This document shows, piece after piece, positions 24,536 to 32,705 of a stretch of 64,000 bases of DNA. Position 1 is the first letter of the stretch. Each line of letters starts with the position of its first letter. This DNA comes from Actinosynnema sp. ALI-1.44 (lineage in GTDB: Bacteria > Actinomycetota > Actinomycetes > Mycobacteriales > Pseudonocardiaceae). The translations under genes were made by a program, and so were the position numbers. The notes under the pieces are model-generated. The model searched no databases, was not told the DNA's origin, and saw only the letters and a program-made list of their open reading frames with translations. The stretch spans positions 62,001 to 126,000 of the forward strand of contig NZ_MTQO01000036.1 in NCBI RefSeq assembly GCF_001984155.1, given 5' to 3'.

Positions 24536-26299
24536 CTACTTGGTCAATCTGCCTCGGCGGTCGCGAAGCCGGTCACGCGTCGAAACCCTCGCCGCCGGGG
24601 TGCTTTCGACGTCCGGATCACGCAGGTACGCGGCGAGCGCCCGGACAGTGGGGTGGTCGAACATCGCCACAGCGGGGATCGTTCGTCCTGTCTCGGCAGT
24701 CAGGCGATCCCGGACCTGGGCGACCAACACCGAATGCCCGCCGAGGTCGAAGAAGCTGTCGTCCCACCCGACCTCGTGCACACCAAGTACCGCACGCCAG
24801 ACGCTCACGATCAAGTCCTCTGTGGTCTCCACCTCCCCGATCACCATCGGTGGGGTGGCTGCCGCCGGTCGCGGCAAGGCACGGACATCGATCTTGCCGC
24901 TTGTCGTGACAGGCATGGCGTCCAGCCGGACGAACACGTCCGGGACCATCACGGCGGGCAGGCTGGCGCCAAGATGTCTGCGCAGGTCGAGTGTTTCGGC
25001 GTCGCCGCCGAGGACCACATAGGCCACAAGGCGGTCGTCAGCGCGTACATGCGCCTGACGTACCGCGGGATGCTCGGTGAGGACGGCGCTGATCGCGGCC
25101 GGTTCGATCCGGTGCCCCCGGATCTTCACCTGGTCGTCCTTCCTGCCAACGAAGACAAGTCCTTCTCGGTCCGCTCGCACCAGGTCACCGCTGCGATAGG
25201 CGCGCCCCAACTCGGGTACGTCGGTGAATCTCCCGGTGTCGTTCGCCGGGTCCAGGTATCTCGCCAGGCCGACCCCGCCGATCGCCAGCTCGCCCACGTC
25301 TCCCCAGCGGACTGGCGCGCCATCGTCTTCGACGACGGCGAGTTGCCAGCCGTCGAGCGGGAAACCGATCCGGACGGTGTCGCCGGGGACTATTCGCCAC
25401 GCGCAGGCGACGACAGTGGTTTCTGTTGGCCCGTAGGTGTTCCAGACCTCTCGATCCGCGCGGAGGAACCGTTCGGCGAGTTCCGGCGGACAGGCCTCAC
25501 CGCCGAGGATCAGCAGCCGCACGCCCGGCAGGCCGTCGACCGGCCATTGGGCGGCCAGTGTCGGCACGGCGGACACCACGGTGATGCCGCGTTCGACCAG
25601 CCACGGACACAGATCCACCCCGGCACGAACCAGCACCCGGGGCGCTGGAACGAGGCAAGCCCCGTTGCGCCACGCCAGCCACATCTCCTCACAGGAGGCG
25701 TCGAACGCGACGGAGAACCCGGCGAGCACTCGGTCATCCGGCCCCAGTGGCTGCTCCGACAGGAAGATTCGCGCTTCGGCGTCCACGAACGCCGCCGCCG
25801 ACCGGTGCGTGACGGCGACACCCTTGGGCCGCCCGGTGGTTCCGGAGGTGAAGATGATCCACGCGTCGTCGTCCGGGGTCGGTCGTCGGGGTTCACCGCG
25901 CGCATTGTCCCGTGCCTGCAGGAGTTGGTCTGCTTCCAGGACAGCACACACCCCGGCCTGCTCCCACACCATCTCCGCGCGTTCACCTGGATCGTCCACA
26001 TCGACAGGGACGTAGGCGGCCCCGGAGGCGAGGACCGCCAGGATCGCCAGGTACACGTCCGCGGTCCCTGACGGGACCCGTACACCAACCCGGTCACCTA
26101 CACCAATCCCTGCCGCACGAAGGCGAAAACTTGCCAACCTCGTTTCCCGGGCGAGCTCCTGGTAGGTCAGCACTGTCTCGCCGTCGTCGATCGCCACGAC
26201 ATCAGGGTGCGCGCGAACCGTCGCGTCGAGCACGTCGAGCAACGTCCGCCCAGGTGGGGCAGATTGTCCGCGCAGCACAGCAGAAAGAGCCCTGTCCAT
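24536..26299 (-). CDS. NRPS adenylation-carrier protein (A-PCP)
   Basis: 587 residues, first gene of the operon. The A domain (about 20-500) has FTSGTTGRPKGVA, GFSVAFDASCEEMWLAW, EVWNTYGPTETT, YRSGD and VTTSGKIDVR. The FDASCEEMW pattern and the long VPAPRVLVRAG segment resemble polylysine-synthetase-like (Pls/PosA) starter A domains more than ordinary modules. The carrier site is SFFDLGGHSVLVAQV near 545. A basic tail (STRDRLRDRRGRLTK) resembles the tail of the C-PCP protein and may be a docking element. The ATG at 26299 has GGAAG six bases upstream; an ATG at 26356 would add 19 residues. The substrate is unassigned. Confidence 0.88.
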   Translation of the reverse strand: MDRALSAVLRGQSAPPGRTLLDVLDATVRAHPDVVAIDDGETVLTYQELARETRLASFRLRAAGIGVGDRVGVRVPSGTADVYLAILAVLASGAAYVPVDVDDPGERAEMVWEQAGVCAVLEADQLLQARDNARGEPRRPTPDDDAWIIFTSGTTGRPKGVAVTHRSAAAFVDAEARIFLSEQPLGPDDRVLAGFSVAFDASCEEMWLAWRNGACLVPAPRVLVRAGVDLCPWLVERGITVVSAVPTLAAQWPVDGLPGVRLLILGGEACPPELAERFLRADREVWNTYGPTETTVVACAWRIVPGDTVRIGFPLDGWQLAVVEDDGAPVRWGDVGELAIGGVGLARYLDPANDTGRFTDVPELGRAYRSGDLVRADREGLVFVGRKDDQVKIRGHRIEPAAISAVLTEHPAVRQAHVRADDRLVAYVVLGGDAETLDLRRHLGASLPAVMVPDVFVRLDAMPVTTSGKIDVRALPRPAAATPPMVIGEVETTEDLIVSVWRAVLGVHEVGWDDSFFDLGGHSVLVAQVRDRLTAETGRTIPAVAMFDHPTVRALAAYLRDPDVESTPAARVSTRDRLRDRRGRLTK

Positions 26300-26506
26300 G
26301 GAACTTCCAACCGGTGAGAGCAAGGGAAACGACCACATAGTCCGGCAATCGGACACCCCGACTTGCGGCGCGGAGTCACTACAACCGATTTCCCTTGCCC
26401 TGTCAAGAAGAAGTACTGTTCAACCTGCCGTCAAGGTCGTGTTCACCCAACGTCCTCTTCGTGACCGCTCCGCTGGCCACTTTCAGGCAACTAGCGTCGG
26501 CACCCA
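26300..26506. promoter_or_regulatory. Divergent promoter region for the biosynthetic operon and the KS gene
   Basis: This 207-base space separates the start of the 14-gene minus-strand operon from the plus-strand KS gene and is the only upstream region from which the whole operon could be read. It is less GC-rich than the coding DNA and includes an A-rich piece around 26400-26430. I cannot define -35/-10 boxes or an operator with confidence, and no cluster-specific activator gene lies next to it. Confidence 0.45.
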
Positions 26507-28129
26507 ATGACTACTATCGACGATGAGAGCGGTTACGTGGCCGTCACGGCGATGACCGGCCGCTTCCCCGGAGCCTCGACCGTCGCGGAGTTCTGGGACA
26601 ACCTGCTGCAGGGCACGGAAAGCATCACACTCACTGGCACAACTGAATCCGATCACGTTCCGGCGTACGGGATCCTGCCCGGGGCTGACGAGTTCGACGC
26701 GGAGTTCTTCGGGTACTCGCCCGAGGAGGCGTTGATCATCGACCCCCAGCAGCGCCTGTTGCTGGAATGCGCGCACGAGGCGTTGGAGCGTGCCGGGCAC
26801 GGTGGCCCGGAGCGCTTGACGACCGGTGTGTTCGTCGGCGGGTCGAGCACCGACCACGCGGCCAAGGTCCGTGAGCGGCTGCCGTCCATGGCCGAGAGCA
26901 AGGTCCGACTGGGCAGTGATCTCGACTACCTCAGTAGCCGGATCGCCTACAAACTCGGACTTTCCGGCCCGGCCATGACCGTGTTGACCGCTTGTTCGTC
27001 GTCACTCGTGGCCGTTCACCTTGCCGTGCAGTCGTTGCTTTCCGGCGACTGCGCGTTGGCGATCGCCGGTGGCGCGAGTGTTCTCGTGGACGTTCCACGG
27101 ATGCGGTACGACCCGGATGGGATCTTCTCCCGGCACGGGCGTTGTCGTCCGTTCGACGCAAACGGCGATGGGACAGTAGGCGCCAGCGCGGTGGGGGTCG
27201 TCGTGCTGCGCCCACTGACAGAGGCGCACGCCGACGGCGATCACATCCACGCCGTCATCCGCGGCACAGCGGTGAACAACGACGGCCGCGCGAAGATCGG
27301 ATTCACCGCGCCGAGCGTGTCCGGTCAGGCCGCCGCCATCCGCGCCGCTCATCTGGTCGCCGGGGTCGACGCGGGCGAGATCGGCTACGTCGAGACGCAC
27401 GGCACCGCGACCGCGATGGGTGACCCGATCGAGATCGCCGCACTGACCAGGGCCTTCCGGGACAGCACCGACGGTGTCGGGTACTGCCGGATCGGGTCGG
27501 TCAAGTCGAACATCGGCCACGCCGACGCCGCAGCAGGCGTAGTCGGGTTGATCAAGACTGTGCTGTGCGTCGAGCACGCCATGCTTCCGGCGAGCCTGCA
27601 CTTCGAGCGGCCCAACCCGGAGATCGACTTCGGCTCGTCGCCGTTCGTGGTCAACACCCGTACCCAGCCATGGGCTGGGAGTCCCCGGATCGCGGGTGTC
27701 AACGCGATCGGCATCGGTGGCACCAACGCACACGCCGTGATCGCACAGGCCCCGCCCCCGCGTCCCACCAGTTCAGCACCGTCACCCCAACTCCTGGTGC
27801 TCTCGGCAAGGACCGAGCAAGCATTGGATCGGCTGGCCCGGCTGCTCGCCGAGCAGGTGGCCGACCAGGATCTCGCCGACGTGGCGTGGACCCTCCAAAC
27901 CGGACGAACGCATCACGCCGTGCGCCGGTACGTCGTCGCGGCGAGCGTCGCCGAGGCCGTGTCCGCGTTGCGCGGCGAAACCCATGCCGCGCCGGACGAC
28001 CTCGTGGCGCTCGGCGACCGATGGGTCGCCGGTGAGCCGGTGGACTTCACGGCATTGCACGCCGGTCACCAGCGGCGACGCGCCAGGGTGCCGACGTACC
28101 CGTTCGAGCGCCGTCCGCACACGATGTGA
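26507..28129 (+). CDS. Ketosynthase-only PKS protein with AT apparently excised
   Basis: 540 residues. The KS (about 10-430) is complete: TACSSSLVAVH, ETHGTATAMGDP and KSNIGHADAAAGV. After it comes the normal KS-to-AT linker (LLVLSARTEQALDRLARLL, WTLQTGRTHHAVRR). Where an AT should begin, the protein goes straight to DRWVAGEPVDFTALHAGH and ends with RVPTYPFERR, the sequence that normally follows an AT. About 300 residues of AT are missing with both linkers kept. It must take acyl groups from another carrier and may rely on the AT of the KS-AT-ACP-TE protein in trans. Transcribed divergently from the operon. Confidence 0.9.
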   Translation: MTTIDDESGYVAVTAMTGRFPGASTVAEFWDNLLQGTESITLTGTTESDHVPAYGILPGADEFDAEFFGYSPEEALIIDPQQRLLLECAHEALERAGHGGPERLTTGVFVGGSSTDHAAKVRERLPSMAESKVRLGSDLDYLSSRIAYKLGLSGPAMTVLTACSSSLVAVHLAVQSLLSGDCALAIAGGASVLVDVPRMRYDPDGIFSRHGRCRPFDANGDGTVGASAVGVVVLRPLTEAHADGDHIHAVIRGTAVNNDGRAKIGFTAPSVSGQAAAIRAAHLVAGVDAGEIGYVETHGTATAMGDPIEIAALTRAFRDSTDGVGYCRIGSVKSNIGHADAAAGVVGLIKTVLCVEHAMLPASLHFERPNPEIDFGSSPFVVNTRTQPWAGSPRIAGVNAIGIGGTNAHAVIAQAPPPRPTSSAPSPQLLVLSARTEQALDRLARLLAEQVADQDLADVAWTLQTGRTHHAVRRYVVAASVAEAVSALRGETHAAPDDLVALGDRWVAGEPVDFTALHAGHQRRRARVPTYPFERRPHTM

Positions 28130-28148
28130 GGACGGCGCCGCCCCGGCA

Positions 28149-29384
28149 TCACGTGTAGTCGCGCATCCGCGGGATCGGGGAGAACAGCGGCGGGAAGAAC
28201 GACAACACGTTCAGCGCCGCCGCGATCCAGAAGACCCCCTGTAGCCCAATGGGTTCCACCAACAGGCCGCCACCGGCCGCGCCCAGCGGGATGACACCCC
28301 ACGTGGCGAACCGGAACACGGAGTTCATCCGGCCGAGCAGGTGCGACGGCGTCACCGCCTGGCAAAGGCTGACCTGCAGGACGTTGAAGATGTAGGCGCC
28401 GAGGAAGACCACGAACAGCCCGGCGCCGAAGCTCACCGGACCGACCGACATCGGCAGGATCGCCGACCCGGCCGTGAACAGCACGATCGCGACCATGAAC
28501 GCCGTGCCGGTGCCGAACTTCCGGGCGAACGGCTCCGCCACCAGTGCCCCGAGCACACCGCCGCCGTTGCCGATCGCCAGCACGACACCGATCACCGCGG
28601 GATTCATCAGCAGGACGTCGGCGGCGTAGACCACTTGCAGGGCAAGCACTGCGGCGAACGCCAACTCGGCGAGCGTCGCGCAGAGCAGCAGCGGCCGAAT
28701 CAGCGGGTGTCCGAAGACGAACCGCAGCCCTTCGCGAATCTCCCCGCGCAGGTTGACTTTCTCGGTCGCGGGCGCGGCACGGGGGCGCCCCTTGATGAAC
28801 ACGACGAAGTAGGCCGAGGCCAGATAGGTGATCGCGTCGGCGAGGATGGCCAGCGGCGCCGTGAGCACCTGGACGAGGAAGCCGCCGACGCCGGGCCCGC
28901 CGATCTGCGCCACTGACCGGGACAGTTCGAGTTTCCCGTTCGCGTCAACGAGTTTGTCTTCGTCGACCAGGTCGGGCAGGATGGACAACTGGGCGACGTC
29001 GAAGAACAGGGTGCCCAGCCCGATCATGAACGCCACCGCGTACAGCAGCGGCATGCTGAGGAAGTCCAGCCACAGTGCGAAGGGAACCGCCAACAGGGCG
29101 ACGGCCCGGCCGATGTCGGCCACGACCATGACTGTCCGCAGTGGAAGCCGCTCGACCCAAACTCCCACCGGCAGGCCGACGAGCACGATCGGCAGGTACT
29201 CCACGGCCCACAGCAGGCCGACCTCGAACGCCGACGCGTCCAGGAAGAACAGGCCCACCAAGGGTAACGCGAGCAGCGTGACGCTCGTCCCGAACAGGGT
29301 GACCGTCTGGGACAGCCAGAGGTTGCGAAATCCGGAGACCCGCCACAGGCTCTTGCTCAGGTCAGGCAACCACTTCGTCGTCAC
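28149..29384 (-). CDS. MFS transporter (EntS-like exporter)
   Basis: 411 residues with about 12 hydrophobic segments, including LFGTSVTLLALPLVGLFF near the N-terminus, and the charged inter-helix motif VGVWVERLPLRTVMVVADIG typical of MFS-3/EntS-like exporters (about residues 70-95). It probably exports the product of the neighbouring biosynthetic operon or serves self-resistance. GTG start at 29384 without a strong ribosome site. It converges with the KS gene (20 bases between stops). Confidence 0.85.
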   Translation of the reverse strand: MTTKWLPDLSKSLWRVSGFRNLWLSQTVTLFGTSVTLLALPLVGLFFLDASAFEVGLLWAVEYLPIVLVGLPVGVWVERLPLRTVMVVADIGRAVALLAVPFALWLDFLSMPLLYAVAFMIGLGTLFFDVAQLSILPDLVDEDKLVDANGKLELSRSVAQIGGPGVGGFLVQVLTAPLAILADAITYLASAYFVVFIKGRPRAAPATEKVNLRGEIREGLRFVFGHPLIRPLLLCATLAELAFAAVLALQVVYAADVLLMNPAVIGVVLAIGNGGGVLGALVAEPFARKFGTGTAFMVAIVLFTAGSAILPMSVGPVSFGAGLFVVFLGAYIFNVLQVSLCQAVTPSHLLGRMNSVFRFATWGVIPLGAAGGGLLVEPIGLQGVFWIAAALNVLSFFPPLFSPIPRMRDYT

Positions 29385-29695
29385 CGCGCGGGCCGATCAT
29401 CGAGCTTCGCTGACATGGGTATGGGTGTCCTCTCTGGACGGCGGCCGACGTGAACTCAGGGCCGGGATCGAACAAGGATCACGCGGTACCCGGATCGTCG
29501 ACGGCAGTGCGGCCAACCCGGTCCGCGTCCCCTTGGCGAAAACACGACGAGCCAGCGGCTCGTCGGTCACCAGGTCGGTCAAGTCCACCACAACGCGACG
29601 CCATGCGATCCAACCGAAAGCCAAACAATCGGTGATCAGCGAATGTACGACGCAGCGGGGACCCGGCAACGCCGGGCCCCCGCGTCAGCACGCTC
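29385..29695. other. Intergenic stretch between the MFS and DUF3140 genes
   Basis: It contains the hairpin at 29655-29683 and the presumed promoter of the MFS gene. A 90-codon minus-strand reading frame (29397-29669) covers most of it, but its sequence shows no recognisable fold or domain, is Arg-rich and has no ribosome site, so I do not call it a gene. Confidence 0.4.
29655..29683 (-). terminator. Rho-independent-type hairpin after DUF3140 gene
   Basis: GCGGGGACCCGGC-AAC-GCCGGGCCCCCGC: a 13-base stem with one A/C mismatch and a 3-base loop, starting 12 bases beyond the DUF3140 stop. It lacks a clear U-run, as is usual in high-GC actinomycetes. Confidence 0.65.
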
Positions 29696-30031
29696 CTACG
29701 GTGCCTTCAACGGGTCATGCCCGAGCGACATCAACCGCCGACGCCAGTTGGCCTGCCCGGGAGTGGGTTCGAGGTCGTCACGCCGCTCGGCCAACACCCG
29801 GTCGACCACCGAACGCATGACACGAACATCCTTCGCGTCCAAATCGGTCCGGCGCTTGCGCAGGATCCCCAGCACCTGTTGACCAGTGGGCGTGCCGGCC
29901 TGGTCAGGCAGCGCCTCGGTCTCCGGCTCGGCGGACCGGGTGCGCAGCCAATCGCTCAGCTCCCGTGAGGACATGTTCACCACCCGGTGGAACTCGTCCC
30001 ACAGTTCATCGTCGACATGTGACTCAGCCAA
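29696..30031 (-). CDS. DUF3140 family protein
   Basis: 111 residues. DELWDEFHRVVNMSSRELSDWL at the N-terminus and GQANWRRRLMSLGHDP at the C-terminus are characteristic of the DUF3140 family, small actinobacterial proteins of unknown function that resemble DNA-binding helper proteins. The start is TTG at 30031, decided by a strong AGGAGGTG eight bases upstream; no ATG or GTG is available at that position. It is followed by a strong hairpin and is divergent from the small proline-rich gene. Confidence 0.85.
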   Translation of the reverse strand: MAESHVDDELWDEFHRVVNMSSRELSDWLRTRSAEPETEALPDQAGTPTGQQVLGILRKRRTDLDAKDVRVMRSVVDRVLAERRDDLEPTPGQANWRRRLMSLGHDPLKAP

Positions 30032-30161
30032 GATCTTTCACCTCCTCGTCCAGGCGTACCCGTCCCCCGGCTGTCCGACACTGACCTGTGGGGCGTTTCG
30101 GCCCGTCGAACGCGTGGTAGCCGGACTTGGACAGGGATTTCCACCAGGAAGGTGCGTGCTC

Positions 30162-30329
30162 ATGGCCGCCCTTGTGCACCCGGTACCGACCGAGCCGCCA
30201 TCGCCCATTCCGGCAGAACCAGGGCGGCCGGTCCCCGAGGACCCCGAACCCATCATCCCGCCGTCGCCCGAGCCACCACCGCCCGGACGGCCGTCACCCG
30301 AACCGGAGCAGCCGGTTCCGACCCCGTAG
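30162..30329 (+). CDS. Tiny proline-rich protein
   Basis: 55 residues, more than 40 percent proline, built of acidic PEP/PSPEP-like repeats (EPGRPVPEDPEPIIPPSPEP in the middle) with no cysteine, no signal peptide and no membrane segment. AGGAAGG lies 9 bases before the ATG. Such low-complexity reading frames can be chance products of GC-rich DNA, but the ribosome site, the Pro/Glu periodicity and the divergent arrangement with DUF3140 support a real gene. Function unknown. The 270 bases after it (30330-30602) show nothing I can name. Confidence 0.45.
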   Translation: MAALVHPVPTEPPSPIPAEPGRPVPEDPEPIIPPSPEPPPPGRPSPEPEQPVPTP

Positions 30330-30602
30330 CGCTAGTCCAGTGCGCCTGTGTCAATGCCGTGTGAGCGACCCACAGCAAGCTCGGCACATCGCATTTGTCG
30401 ACACTGAGAAGCCATTAACGCCGTTGACCCGGGCACGACGAGGCCCGAGGTGAGGACATCACACGGTCGCGTATGTGGTGTCGCCGTCTTCCGAGGAACG
30501 CACATCCGCAGCGTTGTGGGCCGATCATGAGTTCGCGGCCCCTGCCTCTGCTGAACCCAGCCCCACTGGTAACGCAGGCGCGTACGTAGCGATGCATGCT
30601 AC

Positions 30603-31053
30603 ATGTCGATGACCGACCTGGCCTCGTTGGCGCTGCCAGCTTGGGCGGTTCCCTCCGGGCCGCGCCGCGTGGCTGTCGACGACCACACCATTCGTATCAA
30701 CAAGCAGTGGTGGCATGACGCGATCACCACACGACGACTGCCAGGGACGGCGCCAACCCAGACCACGCTCACCCGTGCCGAGGTCTGGGCACCGACCGAG
30801 CACGTGTTCACGCTGCTGTGGCGGACCCTCGCGTGGGGATCAGGCCGTTACCTGCCTCATCCTCGACAGGGTCGTTGCCACCGCACTCCGCGACCACTGT
30901 GGATGGGCATCATTGCACCGCACGGGCCCCTGGCCAGCCGTGACCTACGAACGCTACTGCACCTTACTCGCCCGCTGGGCACACGACTTCCACTGCGCAC
31001 CCGACGAGATCGAACAAGCCCTCTTCCACGGCGAACGACCGAGGACAACATGA
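30603..31053 (+). pseudogene. OGG-fold (8-oxoguanine glycosylase-like) protein, internally deleted and frameshifted
   Basis: Two frames are needed. Frame 1 from ATG 30603 gives PAWAVPSGPRRVAVDDHTIR, KQWWHDAI, and ends with VFTLLWRTLAWGSG, as in actinobacterial OGG-fold proteins. From about 30840 the homologous sequence continues one frame over: DQAVTCLILDRVVATALRD, TYERYCTLLARWAHDF, DEIEQALFHGERPRTT, ending at 31053. The shift lies at the TGGGGATC run, where removal of one G would join the frames. The middle of the domain also appears to be missing (about 60-80 residues compared with what I know of the family). Its stop overlaps the start of the following gene (ATGA), so the pair was once an operon. 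Confidence 0.65.
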
Positions 31054-31610
31054 TCATCACCTGTCCGAAATGCTTCGCCGCCGACGACGTACTGCCGCCA
31101 CGCCGACTCCCCGACCGCCTGCTGCAGTACCGCTGCACCAACCCGATTCATGGGAACCACGAATGGCTCACCACCCGTGACGCCGTCCAGGCACCCAGCG
31201 ACGTGCAGGAAGGCGTGACCGACGAACTGCTCGAACCACTCAGCCGCTGTATCGACGCCGACGCCCCCTTCGTGGAGTACGGGATCGTCGAACATCGCCT
31301 GCGCACCCGATTTCCGGACCTGTTCGCCGCGCATGTCGCCGAACAGGGACACTCCATGTTCGGCCCTCGCGCGTACACCGCATCCAGCGTTCGCTTCGGC
31401 GTCGCACTCGGTCGACTCGAACGAACAGGCGATCTGGTCAGCGAATACGGACCGGCAACCGGCGCCTGGCACCACAACGGCCAGGTGACCTACTGGGCCA
31501 GGAACCCTCCGGCAGATCGCCGCCGCACGACCTGGGCTGAGTACTGCGCCGAAATCGGGCGTTCCCCACAATGGACAGACCAAGACCGATTCGGTCTCCG
31601 TATTCCGTGA
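31051..31610 (+). CDS. Zinc-ribbon-containing hypothetical protein
   Basis: 186 residues. The N-terminus has ITCPKCFAADDVLPP and, about 25 residues on, YRCTNPIHGNHEW, a probable zinc ribbon (Cys-X2-Cys plus Cys/His). The remainder contains a winged-helix-like segment (FVEYGIVEHRLRTRFPDLFA, VRFGVALGRLERTGDLVSEY) and ends with TWAEYCAEIGRSP. I recognise no named family; a nucleic-acid-related role alongside the OGG-fold remnant is a guess. Its start overlaps the stop of the broken upstream gene, so its translation may formerly have depended on it. Confidence 0.7.
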
Positions 31611-31628
31611 AACGCCACAGCATCACAG

Positions 31629-32597
31629 TCAACGGCGTGCGACGGTGCTGGACGGCAGTTCGCCGAAACGCCGCCGATAGGACTCAGCGAACCGGCTGAG
31701 GTGCGTAATGCCCCAACGGCTGGCGGCGGTCGTGACGGAGTCGCAGCCGGCGAGTAGGTCGGCGCGGATGCGGTCGAGTCGAAGGTCCCGGACGTAGGCC
31801 ATGGGAGATGTACCCAGGCGTTCGCGGAAGGCGGTGCTGATGGTGCGCGCGCTACAGGCACCTGCTCGGGCGATGTCGCCGAGGGTGATCGTTTCGGTGA
31901 GGTTGGCGTCGATCCAGGCGAGGGCGGTACGCAGCGCTCGTGGATGCCTGGCGGCCGCGCCACCCCGCAGCGCGCCGGTCTGAGAATGCGGTTGGGTCAA
32001 CAGAAGCGCGGAGACGAGGGTACGCAACTGGCCGCGTTGGATCTCGGGACGGCGGAAGAGCGGATCCCCGGTGTCGAACTGCTCGACGAGGGACGCCACG
32101 AGCAATCCGACGCCCTTCTGCTTTCCGGTGAGGTCGACGGCGAAGTCGAACAGGACAGTCGAGTCGACCGTCGTGCACGCCAGCGCCGAGATCTCTTCGT
32201 GGATCAGGTGTGCGTCGATGCGGAGCCCGAGGAACTCGGTGTTGCCGCGGACCGGCCGCAGGTACTGGTGGTCGGACGGGTTGAACACGGCGGCCGTGGT
32301 GGTGTCGAGCACGAGGTCGTCCCCGCCCCGGCTGGCGACGATCTCGCCCTTGACGCCCAGGTTCAGGAAGTAGCTGCGGTGTCCGGAGTTGTGGCTGACG
32401 TGGACGTCGAGCGGCGAAGCGAAGTAGCCCAGGGTGAAACCGGCCGCGGCGACGCCGCGTACTTCGTGCGTTCCGTCGGCGAGGGGGCCGAGCGGTCTTG
32501 GTGCCACTGTCCCGTCGAACAGGATCGCCGCGGCGGTCAGCAGTTGCATCGGGTCGCTCGACCGCGTGATCACGAAGTCGCGAAGCGGGCTTGACAC
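31629..32597 (-). CDS. AraC-family transcriptional regulator
   Basis: 322 residues. An N-terminal AraC_binding_2-like domain (GFTLGYFASPLDVHVSHNSG) precedes a double helix-turn-helix at the C-terminus: TLGDIARAGACSARTISTAF, then GTSPMAYVRDLRLDRIR, and TTAASRWGITHLSRFAESYR. GTG start at 32597. It is divergent from the FAD monooxygenase gene at 32706 with about 108 bases between, which is the usual layout for a regulator controlling its divergent catabolic or detoxifying enzyme. Confidence 0.9.
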   Translation of the reverse strand: MSSPLRDFVITRSSDPMQLLTAAAILFDGTVAPRPLGPLADGTHEVRGVAAAGFTLGYFASPLDVHVSHNSGHRSYFLNLGVKGEIVASRGGDDLVLDTTTAAVFNPSDHQYLRPVRGNTEFLGLRIDAHLIHEEISALACTTVDSTVLFDFAVDLTGKQKGVGLLVASLVEQFDTGDPLFRRPEIQRGQLRTLVSALLLTQPHSQTGALRGGAAARHPRALRTALAWIDANLTETITLGDIARAGACSARTISTAFRERLGTSPMAYVRDLRLDRIRADLLAGCDSVTTAASRWGITHLSRFAESYRRRFGELPSSTVARR

Positions 32598-32705
32598 CCT
32601 TCGATCTTACTGCCGGAACTGGATACAAGCAGCCGTAAGCGGACAGCGCGATGGCGGGCCGCTCGTTAGCGTCGCGGGTGGACGGACGATGCGGAGGCTG
32701 TTTTG

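Noticed and set aside
29397-29669. 90-codon minus-strand frame after the MFS gene
   Set aside because: No ribosome site, no recognisable fold, and the strong hairpin 29655-29683 lies over its start.
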